From positions 4,217,001 through 4,281,000 of the forward strand of contig NC_059483.1 in the NCBI RefSeq assembly GCF_018139145.2: a stretch of DNA of 64,000 bases. The letters run 5' to 3'. Both the position numbers and the translations under genes were made by a program. The notes beneath the pieces were generated by a model. That model worked only from the letters and a program-made list of their open reading frames with translations, ran no database searches and was not told where the DNA came from. Each line of letters begins with the position of its first letter. The stretch's first letter is position 1. Shown here piece after piece: positions 1-12,100 of the stretch. The DNA is from Gymnogyps californianus (Eukaryota > Chordata > Aves > Accipitriformes > Cathartidae).

Positions 1-3000
1 TTCTCAAGGACATCCCAGAGCATTGCAAATATTAGCGTTAGATTGCTTTAGGTGTTTCTTTCCTAAGTCTGGGGGTCTTTCCATTTCTTTCAGCGATATT
101 TGAATCAGACTAACTGCCTGCAAATGGTATGAACAGAGAAGATCTATTCCAGCCCCCAATATTTTTCCATCCAAGTCACTGTTCCAAGTCCCCCGTCATT
201 GAATATGGCCCTGCTATATCAGGAGTTGATGACTCAAGCTCTGTTTATGTGCATATGATTGTAAATATGTAAGACACTAATATTTTCCAGTTTATAATGC
301 TTGAAAGGCCAGATATGGTTTACTGCTATTTCACTTACAGGTGTGAATCATAATATATTATAGCAAATTTAATGCAGTAGCACTGTGTGGATTGCTGAGG
401 GCTTTGTCTCATGAATGTGTCAGTCTTCTAACACTGCAGAATTTTCTGAAGATGCATTTCACTAGATCGAGTACATAAATCTGAGCTGCCTGGGAAGGAG
501 GAATGCTGGAACAGGAATATTTCTCTGTGTTAGAGAGAAGTTTGCAAGTCTTAAGTTTACACATCTGTTGCCATTTCATAAGCCACAATTCTGCTTGTTT
601 CTTCTGACTTACAGAAGTTGGTCCTTGCTATAGCAATTCTAAATTCTGTTCATCTTCAAAGGAAGAACACAAAATACTTTTAAATAGAAAAGTGGAAGAT
701 ATTGCACAAGTTAATTTACTTCAAACTGAAGCTTTTGATCTGCAGTTCTTAGATCACTTCGTTAATATAAACATGACCAAACCAGCAACATCTTAACCTT
801 CTTTTCCAAATCTCCCCTACTACTGTAATTTAATTTTTTTCCATGTCACTTGAATTCTTGATCTACAAGTCACCTTTGCCTCTTCTTTCTATTGCTTCAA
901 ACTATGTATATATTACACATTCCTCTCTTACCAAAAACCCTGAAACACCTTTCCCTTGCAGCTGCCCACCTAGCCATAACAAAACAAAGAAAAACCCTCC
1001 ACATCTTATCTCATAAGTATTTCTTTCTTGCCTTCCTGTAGTCTTTCCTCAGGCCATACAAAAGCTATTTCTGGGTCATGGTGCTTCTCAAAGGACCATC
1101 TCACTTGTGATTGCAGACTTAGAGATGTCTCACCATACTTGCTGTATATTCTTCCGCTTATTGCTCTTTCTCAGGCCCAGCAAAGTTAAGCTCTACACAA
1201 ACATATCTTTATTTACCTGATTGGTCTCTTGTTTCTTCCCCCCTGCTCCACCTTTTATTTTAAAAAAGTACAAAATCAACAAGTATCAATATCATTAACC
1301 AGCTTCAAACTGTGCCTTCATTTAAAGCAAGTGTTAGTGAGAAGAGAATGTGGCTTACTATGCTTACCAAAAAAAAATGCAAAAAAATCTGAGTACTTTT
1401 GGCTGTTCTTTTATCAGCCCAATAAAAGAAGACTTGACAATCGCTCTGTCAGTTTGGGGTTTTTATAGAAGAAGATGAGCAGCAATTCCCAGAGGATGCA
1501 TTTAAAAGCTCTACACAACTGATGTCTACTTTGAGACTTAGTTTCTCCTGCCCTTTTAGTTTTTTCCCCTACTCTTAAGTCCCGAAAATCTTAAGGGGAA
1601 ACTGTCACAGTATATTTGTAAAGTACACAGTGAAATATGAAGGCTCTTCCAATACCAATAATGCTGTGCATACTGGGAGTCTTCATCCAAACAGTTTAGT
1701 TATATAATACACCAAATCAAGATGTTGTGAATCAAAATAGTATCATTGTAAATTGGATTTAGGGACTGCTTGGAGTATGAAAGCAATAACTGAGACTTCA
1801 CAAGGAGGATGTCTCTGTTGCTAGAGAAACCCGTACAATGTATCTGGGAAATGGTTCAGTGGGGATCCTTGTAGCAGGTGGCACTCAGAGCTGAGAGCAC
1901 GGTGCCAGCAGAGATTAAAAAAGAAAACAAGACCTGGCAAGAAAAGCCAAAGCAACATGATGCCATCAGTTTCGGTTCTTGCTGCCTCAGCTGCCATAGC
2001 CTGTGCTCACGGATGGGAGTTGTGACTGAGTGACCTGAAAGAAAAGAGAGGAGACTGACCAGTCATTTGGAAAATAACTGAACATGCTTCAATGTTTGTT
2101 GCAAATAGTATGGTTTTTTAAGAAGAACTTAGTCCTGAAGTCCTAACTATCTGAGGAACAGTGCAAGATTTGGTAAACTTGCTCTGTTTGAGATCACAAA
2201 CTTAAAAAGTCTCACTTAAAATCCACGTGTAGACATTTTACCTGGCAGGAACCATTGCATTTGTCATCTTTGAATGAAATAGCATGAACTCGTGCAACAC
2301 AAAGCAGTGTGTGCGTGCACATGCATGAGAAAGGCTTTTGCAAGGCAGGAGCTAGAGGTATGGGTCTGGCCCTCTGTGGTGCTCCCTGGTGCTGGTAGCG
2401 CCTCTCTGAGCATGCTGGTTCTTGGAAATACCATCTGGGGACTTGCAATTCTCACCATGCAGTAAAGGTGAGATGCTGAATTTAAGATTGTATGTTCCCT
2501 TTTGGAAGCCAGGACCCTGCACACTAGAGCTTGACATTGTAGAGCTTCTTGTGGATTTACATGTGGATGGATAAATCCATAGTCCTAGTGTTGCTTTTCA
2601 GCATTATTAGCTCCTAAAAATATTCCTGGTTTGTGCCCTTCCCATGAGATAATAAAAGAAAACCACAGGAGCATAGCAAAGCCAAATACTGCTAATGCAT
2701 GGTTATTCACTTTCCAGTGATCACTGAATATCTAAATTGGGGGTATCTAAAGCCAATACTTACTTATAATATACTGCTACTATAGCACATGCATTAAGGA
2801 TTTCAGATAACTGTGCCGATTCAGGGCACTTTCAAGGTTTTCTCTTCAATGATCACTGTGCAAATACTCTATAGTTACTCAAGTCTGGCTAGATGAGAAA
2901 GCTTTTCATCTTTATTCTTTTCGTCATGTATTTCCATAGCTTTATTAAGACAAAATAAAAAAATTAAGTGCAGCTGAAAACTACATAAATACATTGGTCA

Positions 3001-3490
3001 TATTTTGTAGCAGGGTTCCATTAATCAATAGCCCAGAGATAAATAAAAAGGTAACAGAAGCTTCTAGAAATGTTTGCTTACTTACTATGAACTGTAACAG
3101 GACCCACTAATTCTTGGACTTCTCATAGATAGTTACAGGCTCTGAATGAGGGAGCATAAAGCCAGCTTTAACCAATTGCAAATTTGAATAGTATACATTA
3201 CCTGTTAAGCGTTTCTTATGGTTTATAAAAGAGTTTCTTACTCAGTGTTAGTAGGAACCTGGCACTTCTAATGATGACAAAGGGATCAAAGTTGGGATAG
3301 TAAAGGATGCATCACTTGAGACCAGTTGTATGGGATTTCTCATGATAAGACATCCAGACATGAGGTGAAGGATGGTGGAGTGAAGCCAGGCTTAAAAAAC
3401 AAAACTATAACAGCAAGGGGAAAATAAAATGCCTTCTCCCTTCTATTTGAGATTTGTATTTCAGAATTTTTCTCTCTTGAAGTATGGCTG

Positions 3491-3502
3491 CTCTCTCTCT
3501 CT
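3491..3502. repeat. Short (CT)6 microsatellite
   Basis: Six perfect CT units followed by ATAAATC. It is short and probably only mildly polymorphic. Confidence 0.8.
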
Positions 3503-3579
3503 ATAAATCTGATGAACTCTGACTATAAGAAATTAAGTTCAGTGATTTTCTGATTCCTTTTGAATATTAGCCTCCTAGG

Positions 3580-3621
3580 GAACTGAATGTCATGTAAGTG
3601 ACATGTAAGAACTGAATGTCA
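3580..3621. repeat. Short direct duplication with internal inverted repeat
   Basis: GAACTGAATGTCA occurs at 3580-3592 and again at 3609-3621, 29 bases apart. Between them TGTCATGTAAGTGACATG contains mirrored TGTCA/TGACA arms. It may be a small tandem duplication. No function is apparent. Confidence 0.7.
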
Positions 3622-4229
3622 CTGCAATTTTTGGAATACTAAGTTACACCTTCTCAAAACAGGTGGATCTCCACATGAACATATCTTAAACTATTTTTGA
3701 AAAAGCATTATATATCCAACAAATTAAATAGGGGTTCAAAACTCTTTTACTGAAGGTCACGCCTTGCCTGTTATTTATTCAGCTGGAATATTTATTGTGC
3801 CTTTTGATCAATAGTTGCTGTACCAATCCCTCTGTTATCTTTAATTCTGTGTCAGCATTTTTTTCAGTTAAAAATGTGAAGAAATTATTTAAAAAATGTC
3901 CAAATTGTATATCCATGTGCTGATTCAAACTCTGTAATGTCAGTGAAAATACAGCTCATGATTTCAGTAGAATTTGAGTTAGACCCACACTTTGTGGCAT
4001 TATCTGTCTCAGTATTATGCATCTTCTATTTTCTGCTTCATCTGAGTTAAGGTTTGGTGCCCTTCTTGCTGCTCCTACAGAAAAATTCTGCAGCCACTAT
4101 GACATCCGAGAAGCACCCAATCTCTCCTTTATTTCCTTGAAGTTACTTCTGTGTTTAAATAATGTCAACTTTAATTGTGTTTAAGATGAAAGTAGAGGAA
4201 AACTGAGGGATTGACTCTCTGGTCTCATG

Positions 4230-4332
4230 TTTAATGCACTCCGATCTGGGATGAGGAGAGGTGTCAAGTTCAATTCTCTGCTTCAAATAAGGAGGATGGA
4301 TTTGAACTTAAATCTCCTGTATTCCCGTGATT
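4230..4332. repeat. Ancient palindromic interspersed repeat
   Basis: Two arms are degenerate inverted copies: CTGGGATGAGGAGAGGTGTC then AAGTTCAATTC on the left, and GATTTGAACTTAAATCTCCTG then TATTCCCG on the right. Pairing the second arm's reverse complement with the first leaves a short spacer, CTCTGCTTCAAATAAGGAGGATG-like. This layout matches a repeat I remember as common in bird and reptile genomes, with a 'ctgggatgtgggagacctgggttcaattcc' arm and its mirror image. I cannot name its family with certainty. The GTTCAATTC block resembles an RNA polymerase III B box, but no complete A box was found. Confidence 0.4.
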
Positions 4333-7300
4333 AACCCTAGGCAGCTGAACGAAGGGCTCTATTTCTCCTTTCTCCCTCCTGGTTCTGCTTTGATCTGGTC
4401 AGGAAAACATTCAGATCTATATGTTACGAATGGCATAAGGTCCCCTTCATTCAGGCGACAAGCACATCATCTCCCAAAAAGCAAGACTGAAGCCATAATA
4501 TATTCCTCAGTATTTGCTTCTGGCAGATGTAGATGGTGTCGTTGTAAGCAGGCTGGCGTTTATTCAGGACTCTGCATGATCACTGCATCCCGCTAAGAGC
4601 ATGGTGGACCTGAAAATACCACCAAAAGGCTGGTTCCAGAGGTGGGAAAGCAGACCCAAGCTGGCATCCATTTTGTGGATCTAAACCAATAGCCCTTAGC
4701 TGAGTTACCTGAGATGGGGATTATTTCATTCCCTACTATACCAGAGACGTATGTCTCCATTGGAGCATTAGATGTAAAGCATGCCAAAAACTTCAAAGGA
4801 ACATGACATTAATAGTCTGTAGTTTTCTCTTCCTTGACGGTATCAAGAGCAGGACTCCCACCGACATCAGTTAGTAGCATCCAGCCTGCTGCTAATGCAA
4901 TAAGTCTATTTTTTGAGAGGCTAACAACTCTGTGGGAAGCTCGGAGGGTACCTTACTATGAGAGCAGTCAGCATCCATCAAGAGCACGGCACAAATTCTG
5001 CAGGTGGTGTAGCTTGCATGCTCAGGTACTACCCAATGTCTGTTCCAGAAACATGTGACCTTAATTTGCTATGAATTATTTTCAAGGGAACTTGACTTCT
5101 TTCCAGCTAAAATGTTGTGACTAGAGAAAGAAAACAAAATACACAAGGGTTAAAAATGAGGTGGGATAAATAAATAAAGTATGTTTGATAGGATAATGAT
5201 CTGAGACCAATTATTGCTGAACAAACATTTATTATTATAAATCATCAGAGGCCTAATAAAATATAGACTTACCAGAACAATACCAAACAAAAATGCTTAT
5301 GTAATACTTAAATATGCAAAATTCACAGCTCCCTGGAAAATTAATTTTTTTCAGGGACAGGTCCAGATCTATTTCTCTTGCATGCAAATCACTCATAGAC
5401 AGCAGTGCAGAAAATCCTATGTCTTTGCTAAGATTTATTTAATCATTTAAAGCATGATTTGTGTTGAGACAATGAAGACGTAATTGTAAAATACCCCTGG
5501 TTATAACACAGTAGTGGTAGAGAATTCCAAATAAATGCTTACGTTGTGGCCTTCCTTCTACTGGCGGAAAAAGTGGGACGTATTAAAAATGCTAGACATG
5601 ACAAGCTGTACTAACAGGTGCTTGGGTAAACCTTAGATTTCCTTCCATGATTTACTTCTACCAGCTAATATGCCAATATTGCTGGAATTCAGCACAAAGT
5701 AGCCAAATTTGGAAGAACACAAAAAGCTACACAGAAGGAACAACGCTGGCTAGGAAGCTGGGCAATAGGAAAAGGACAGAAGTTATGAAATGTCTTCCAT
5801 GGTGAAGTGTGTGAACGTGTGCGTTCACGTACGGTAGCAGAGAGGAGCCGGGTTCTGTTTTTACAGAGCTATAACCAGAGTGTATTAGGTCTCCTGGTGT
5901 GAGATCCTATAAGACTGCAAGGCATAAATAGGTCTTGCAAAGTTAAGCAATATCAATGCATTCTCCCCAGGCAGAACTGAGATAAATATCATGGGTTTTG
6001 TGAGAAGGGAGGGAAGCTAATAAATTTTTAAAAAAAAAACAAACCAAACAATCTCTTTAGATGATGACAACAGTTGAAGAAGCTGAGGTTGATGGTGAGA
6101 TCATGAACGCTTCAGCCTTCCCACAACAGGCTCCTGAGCCTTCCCACTGAAAGTCCATTTGTTGCAATGCCAATGGCGGCATTTCACTTTTGCAACTCTC
6201 AATTACTCTGAATGGAACTGACGCTGCTTTGACCCCACTCCTTTAAACCTGAGCCTGAATGAAATAGCAAATATTTAAAGACACTGTCTGAAAGCTGAAG
6301 GGCGATGGAGTTGTGAGCAGTAAACAGTGCTGGTGTAGCTCAGGGGGTGGGAACGTTTCCTTGCACACGTTACACACCATCACTTGTATTTACATTATCT
6401 TCCATCTCTTTCCTTGAAATCTCTCTTGAGTCCCTGCACAGCTAAGACTGCCTGAGCACTCTCAGCCTGTCAACACTCTGTGGCAATGCAGTGGCACTCC
6501 CCAAAGGGATGTTTTTCCAAGGCATGGCTTTTGACAGTGGCATCCAAAATGACAACCCCTGTTCTGCTTGGAAGTTTCAGCAGCCTTTTGGTACCTCTTC
6601 CTGCCACTCCGGGTCCTCGCCATCTGTGTTGGATGGAAAGCAGTGGATGCTGTCAAGCTGCAGAGTAAAATAATAATTTCCCTTTACTTGGTGACAAGAT
6701 CTTTGACTGACATGGGGTTAAGCTGAGCAGGTAATGAGTGGCTTTAGAAAAGGAGCTGAAGATACCACAGATTCACAAAATGACATTTTAATCAAGCCTT
6801 GAGCAATTTGCTAATTACATTCAGCTGCACTTAAAGGGAAAACAGGAGTTGTCAGGATTTTGTAGAGACAAGCACAAAACTGGTTTGGGTACACCACTGA
6901 TAGTTATGAATGCCTCAGTGTCATATTATCCAGGACAGACACAGTGGCAAATCCTAGCGAAAGTCATATTTGCAGTTTTCTTTCCAACTTCACTTTGGAG
7001 TAAATTTGGTCACCAGTTTATTCTTCTTTTTTTTTCCTTGCAGTACGTCTTTTCTATATTTAAGTATGTATAATGGATCTGCTAAAAAACATCAGAGACC
7101 ATTAAGCCAGAGAAGCATGAAATCAAGTAGAAATTATTATTTTAATTCTATGCACTTGTGCATAACAGTATGAACATGGTGCCAAATAAACATTCATCAG
7201 AACTCCAGCTAGTACTCAAGACAGTAATCTGATTTTCAGTTTGGAAGCAGGAAATACATGCCTGCATACATTTCAAGAGAAATTTAGCTGCAAAAACCAG

Positions 7301-8892
7301 CTTGTATATATTCTGACAGGCGAAAGAAAATGTCAATTACTCAATAGCAATTTTATTGTTAAAAAACTCTTCAAATGGCAGCACTGCGTCTTGACAGACA
7401 AGTACCAATCTGTAAAGTCTGTTCATCATGTGTGCAATACAGAAACATAAACTCAGTGTTCATTAACTTTGCATGATCCTGCCTCATCACGAGCAGGTTC
7501 AGAGTCTCAGTCTCACATGTAATTTCTAAAGGGAATCTCCTGTTCAACTTGGTCCAGTTTGTGGCAGAGATCGTTGGTGTGTTACAGGCACAGGAAAATG
7601 AATGCCCTGATATGTACTGTGCTCTCTACAGATGTTCTGCCTTGCATTGAACCTATAGGCAGGGCAAAGGTGGGATAGAGTACAAGACAGTTTGAAAGTC
7701 TGTTTAACTGGCGATGGACAACTGGCCAAAGAGGAAGATTCTTTCACCCTAGAACAGATCAAACCTTGATATTTGTGTTTCAGGATAACACAGATATTTT
7801 GAGACATGGATGTTATCTGACTACGAAATAAAACGATGTTTCTCCTCTGTACCAGGACTAAGTCTAAACTGCAGCATTAAACTTGCTCTAGGTGCATGTT
7901 ATAGTAGAGTTTGGTCAAAAATTTTGAATAAGTTTTTCAATCAACAGTTCTGATTTGCCATTCTCTGATTCTCCTGTTAATTAAGGTATGATGCTCAGGG
8001 CTTAGGCACACAATGAAGTTACCTTGTACCATCTACCTTCCAGCAGTGTTGGTGGGCAGGCTTTAGGCCCTGCCGTAACACAAATACAAGTTCGTGTAAC
8101 CTTTCTGTATAAAAGGCTAAGCTAATTTGAAATACCTCATTTGCCAGAAGCTAAGAGAAGACACGTGGATCATTGCCGCAGGTCAGCTGTGCTGTCTTAT
8201 TTGTGTGCGTTGATCTTAAGAAAGGTGTTTGTTTGATATCTCCACACTTCTGGGGAAAAAAAAAATTTACTCACAACTTGGATTCACTTGCTTTATAATG
8301 TAGCCAGTGGAGCCATTGGCTGCTGTGAATCACACAAACACCAAATAGCCCTATTTTGCGAGGCAATATGTAAATACACTACCGGGGCATGTCCTGCCTG
8401 TAGGCTTTGTAGTCTACTAACATAGTACAAGGTACTGATGTGTTTAAGATTCAGAGATATGCCTGACTTCTTGCACTGCGTGCATCCTGTCAACCCCAGT
8501 GATTTTGCTGTGTGTAAAGTGAAGTGTGTTCATAAATATGGAGAGACTGATGTTTACAGCAGTGATCATATGATGGGGAAGAAGCAAAAAATGCTTGACT
8601 CTATAATTAATGTAAAGACTTCAGGTCTTGTCTTCAGTGTCGTAGGGAGACAGGAACTGAAACATATTAAACCCTCTCCCAGTTCCTTCACCATAAAACT
8701 GGTCTCTTAACTTGGCAATACCAAGCAAATTCGCAGCCAATACTCATGAAACTTACACCGAGATAAGAAGTGAAGTGGTTTCTCCTTTCTGCTTCACCAA
8801 GTACCCAGGAATAGCAGTTTACTTACAGTATAAACATTCAAGTGATTTTCAGGCTACAGCCCGCTTTTACCAACAGCTGCCTCAATTATCCA
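4333..8892. other. Unannotated noncoding DNA
   Basis: No recognisable gene. Holds the inverted repeat at 5811 and an A-rich run at about 6031. There is a strong acceptor-like tract ending TTGCAG at 7043, after which only nine codons remain open in one frame, so I do not call an exon. Confidence 0.6.
5811..5828. repeat. Perfect 7-bp inverted repeat
   Basis: GTGAACG and CGTTCAC flank the loop TGTG. The CpG-containing arms are unusual in this CpG-poor DNA and could be a dimeric protein-binding site, but a chance origin is possible. Confidence 0.7.
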
Positions 8893-9103
8893 AAAAATGT
8901 TCTTTGCTGTGAGGGTGGTGAGGCACTGGCACAGGTTGCCCAGAGAGGTTGTGGATGCCCCCTCCCTGGAAGTGTTCAAGGCCAGGCTGGATGGGGCTTT
9001 GAGCAACCTGGCCTAGTGGAAGGTGTCCCTGCCCATGGCAGGGGGGTTGGAACTAGGTGATCTTTAAGGTCCCTTCCAACCCAAACCATTCTATGCTTCT
9101 ATG
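8893..9103 (+). mobile_element. CR1 LINE 3' end, 5'-truncated
   Basis: This is the 3' terminal part of a chicken-repeat-1 non-LTR retrotransposon. Seen in order: GAGGGTGGTGAGGCACTGGC, then GGTTGCCCAGAGAGGTTGTGG-type sequence, CCAGGCTGGATGGGGCTTTG, the block around TGCCCATGGCAGGGGGGTTG, AGGTCCCTTCCAACCCAAAC, and the terminus ATTCTATG followed by CTTCTATG. This order and the octamer tail are diagnostic of avian CR1. There is no poly(A) tail, as expected for CR1. Divergence from the consensus I remember is low, so it is the youngest identifiable insertion here. The GTGGAAGGTGTCCCTGCCCATGG block resembles the CR1-J type common in Neoaves more than the chicken CR1-F type; that subfamily call is from memory. 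It lacks the reverse transcriptase and is not mobile. The exact left edge is uncertain by about 10 bases. Confidence 0.95.
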
Positions 9104-12100
9104 TTCAAATGTGATCTGTAAAATGAGTCCTTGCCTCAAAACAGAAACTTGTTGTACACTGAGCTAAGGATAGGTGAACATGCCTGCATGCTTTCTTAGC
9201 CCTGTCACATTGTGTTTGCAAGACATATTCATGAATAATTCTCACAGTAGAAATGGAATATATTAATCACAATTAGTCTTTTTTAAGTGCTGCTTCCTTG
9301 TCTCCATGGCCCACTCTGCCACTCTTGGTTTCCTTTACGGAGCAGCTTACAGAGCAACATGAGTTTCCTTGTGAAAATTCCTGGACTGTAAATGTAGCTG
9401 ATTTTAGCACTTAGATGGCACTGAGGCTGAAGTGCTGATGGAGCTGGATGTGCCAGGCTCTGACTGCATGGCTCACGCTGCGTAGTCTGTCTACGCAAAA
9501 GAGGAGTTCCCTCTGAAGGGTTTAAAGGAGGTGACCTCCAGTAGTAATGGATACAGGGCTGCTACTGCCTAGCTTATACTCAATTAATTCATTTTAAAGA
9601 AAGACCTCTCTTACAGGAAGAGACCTATGGTACTTTTAGAAAGATAAGTAGGATAATGCTCTATTACAAGCTAATATAGCTATTTCCTATCCGTTGCAGC
9701 GTTTGAATGCCATCACTACAATGCAGCTCAGGGAGAAGGAAAGGGACCCATGCTTTCTGGGCAGGGATTGAAACCCAGGGGAAAAGGGCATTCCCCAAGA
9801 GTCTTAAGTGAATCTGCTGAGGAGAGTCTAATCCGGCCTTCCTGAATCCCAGCTTGGTATTTGAGGCATTTAGCAATCTTTCTTCACTAGTCTCACCGAA
9901 TCTTAAAAGGGCGTTGAGCACATAGGCAATTCCTGGGTATGTCAGCAACCCACTTACAGCTATTAATAAATTCAGTCGACAAATGGTGGGGGAAAGTGGG
10001 AAAACAGAGTAGGCCATCAAAGCTCAGGTTTATAGAGTAAGAAAATAAATAGGGGAAGCAACTGAAAAGGAGAAAGTCCTCTCAAGTATTTTATGTCACT
10101 TAAGTATGATCTTGATGAGCATCCTTGAAGAGCAGAAGCTAGTCTAACAAGGAGAAAGCAACAGCCCCTTCTTTCCCAGACAAATAATCTGAGGTAGTAG
10201 ATGACACATTACAATTGAAAGCTGAATATTTCAACAGCTCTTCTCCTGCTTTCCAGTGGTAGGTTGGTTTAATGGTCATGGTTGAATACAATCAGACTAG
10301 AACTGCACTAGGCTGTTCCCCTTCAGTGATAAGTGGAGAATAGTTCCCATAGTTTCAGTGTAAAATGCAAAGTAAAGCATCTCAGCCCACATGCTGCCTT
10401 TCAGCATGGAAATAAGTGGCTGTAAGAAAAGGATGAAACAATATTTCCCTGCTTTCCTTGCTTTTCTGGCTTCTTGATGTTGTCTGTGCTGCCCTTTGCT
10501 CTGTCATCTCTCTCCCTGGCTCTCAGAAGAAGGAGGATACTGTGGCATACTAAAGAGCTGAAGGCAGTTAATGAATAACAAAATGGAGAGTGCACTTTCA
10601 TAGACTCCGTAATTTCAGAAAATGCCTTACAGAAGGGTAAGGCATCTGAAATCCCCAGAGTTTCAATGGGGGAAAGGAGGCATATCTCTTCTCAGTTTGC
10701 ACTGTGTGAGAAGGAGCTGTGAACTCGGGAGGGTCTCCTGCTGGCATTACAGTGGTGACATCTTCCATAGCCCTCGGAGTAACAGCTTTCACCCCTGCTC
10801 TTTCAATTTTAAGGGTACTTTGGTCCTTTGGGATGGTTCCAGCCTTGGCCCCGCAACCCTTATGGTTTAGGTTCCTGACCCTGAGAGGAAGCCATAGCCC
10901 GGATGTGTACATCCAAACTCTTCACACTGCACATGGGAAGGCAACATACCTCAGCAAAGCCAGAATATCCTCAGCTGTGTGGAAAATCACCTGGAGCGGC
11001 TTCCTGGAGCTTCAAGCCCCAAAGTCACTCAGGCCCATCCTGCATCTCCATTCCTGATGCCTGCTCTGCCTGTGACTGCTTATGCCAACAGAGCAGCCAA
11101 CCTCCCGCCCCATCTCCTATTAGATTAGCCGACCTACAAGAACTCTGGTCTCTAAACTAATAAACAAGAATACTATAAATGTACTCTATACTGTTGTCTT
11201 TGCTGTGGAAATTTGCTGATCCTGTATCTGTTTAGGTGATTGCCATGAATCAAATTCGCTTCAGAACAGTGAATCTGAAAAATACACAACCCAAACTCAT
11301 AGTCCAAGTTAAATGCAAGTCATACAAGAGATAATCGTATATGTGATTACCATCAAAAACACTAGCTAGGAAATGGAATAGGGACTACTAGTAGTATCTT
11401 TAAAAATGCTGCATAATTTGAAGCATAATAAGGAAGAACTATGTAGAAAGCTTATTTGGAACAAGATAAGGAAAGAAATGTACAATATTGCCTTTTGTTA
11501 ATTTCTGGTAAGACTCTGGATTTTTTCTCAGTGCCATTCTCCTAAATAACAGGTTATATCACTCATTTGATGAGTACTGTACTCTCAGTGCTGTGTTGAA
11601 ATCTTTCCACTAAGACAGACGAGGCTTGAGGCTGCAGATGCTCTTTGAGATCCCCTTGCCCCTGCTCATGGACTGTGGTGGGTAGGAGAGCATACCCTTT
11701 TGCTCAACCTAACAGAGACAGTTTCTAGCAAAAGGAGTATTTAGCTGATCAGATGAGACCACACAAATATCAAAAGAACCTGTGCTCGAGCCAGAGAGGC
11801 ACATTTCTCAAGACAAACCTGAAAGACAGAAGAAAGGAACTGTATGGATTAATTTAATACCATTCATGTCGGAGAAGACATCTCCCTGTGGCTTTGGTTG
11901 AACGCTCCCCAGTTAAACCACCTGCAAGTTAGTCCTCGCAGACAACAGATATGCAGCAAGACTATAGCCTCTACAGTGTTGCTTTAGTATGGACATGGAA
12001 AAGAAGAATATTCTGCAATTCTGTAAGCCTCTTCCCTAGCAGGGAGCTGGCTCGGGAGCCCGCCGCTCTCAGCTTCACTGTTTCTCCTCTAGCAACACGT

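Larger units (their letters stand above)
1..4229. other. Unannotated noncoding DNA
   Basis: A+T-rich sequence. The short open frames at 1229-1468 and 2212-2537 have no recognisable product, overlap on several frames and lack splice context. Apart from the small repeats at 3491 and 3580 I see nothing I can support. Confidence 0.6.

Noticed and set aside
10190..10201. TGAGGTAGTAGA, identical to the let-7 seed region
   Set aside because: The match stops after 12 bases and no complementary arm lies within hairpin distance on either side, so there is no let-7 precursor.
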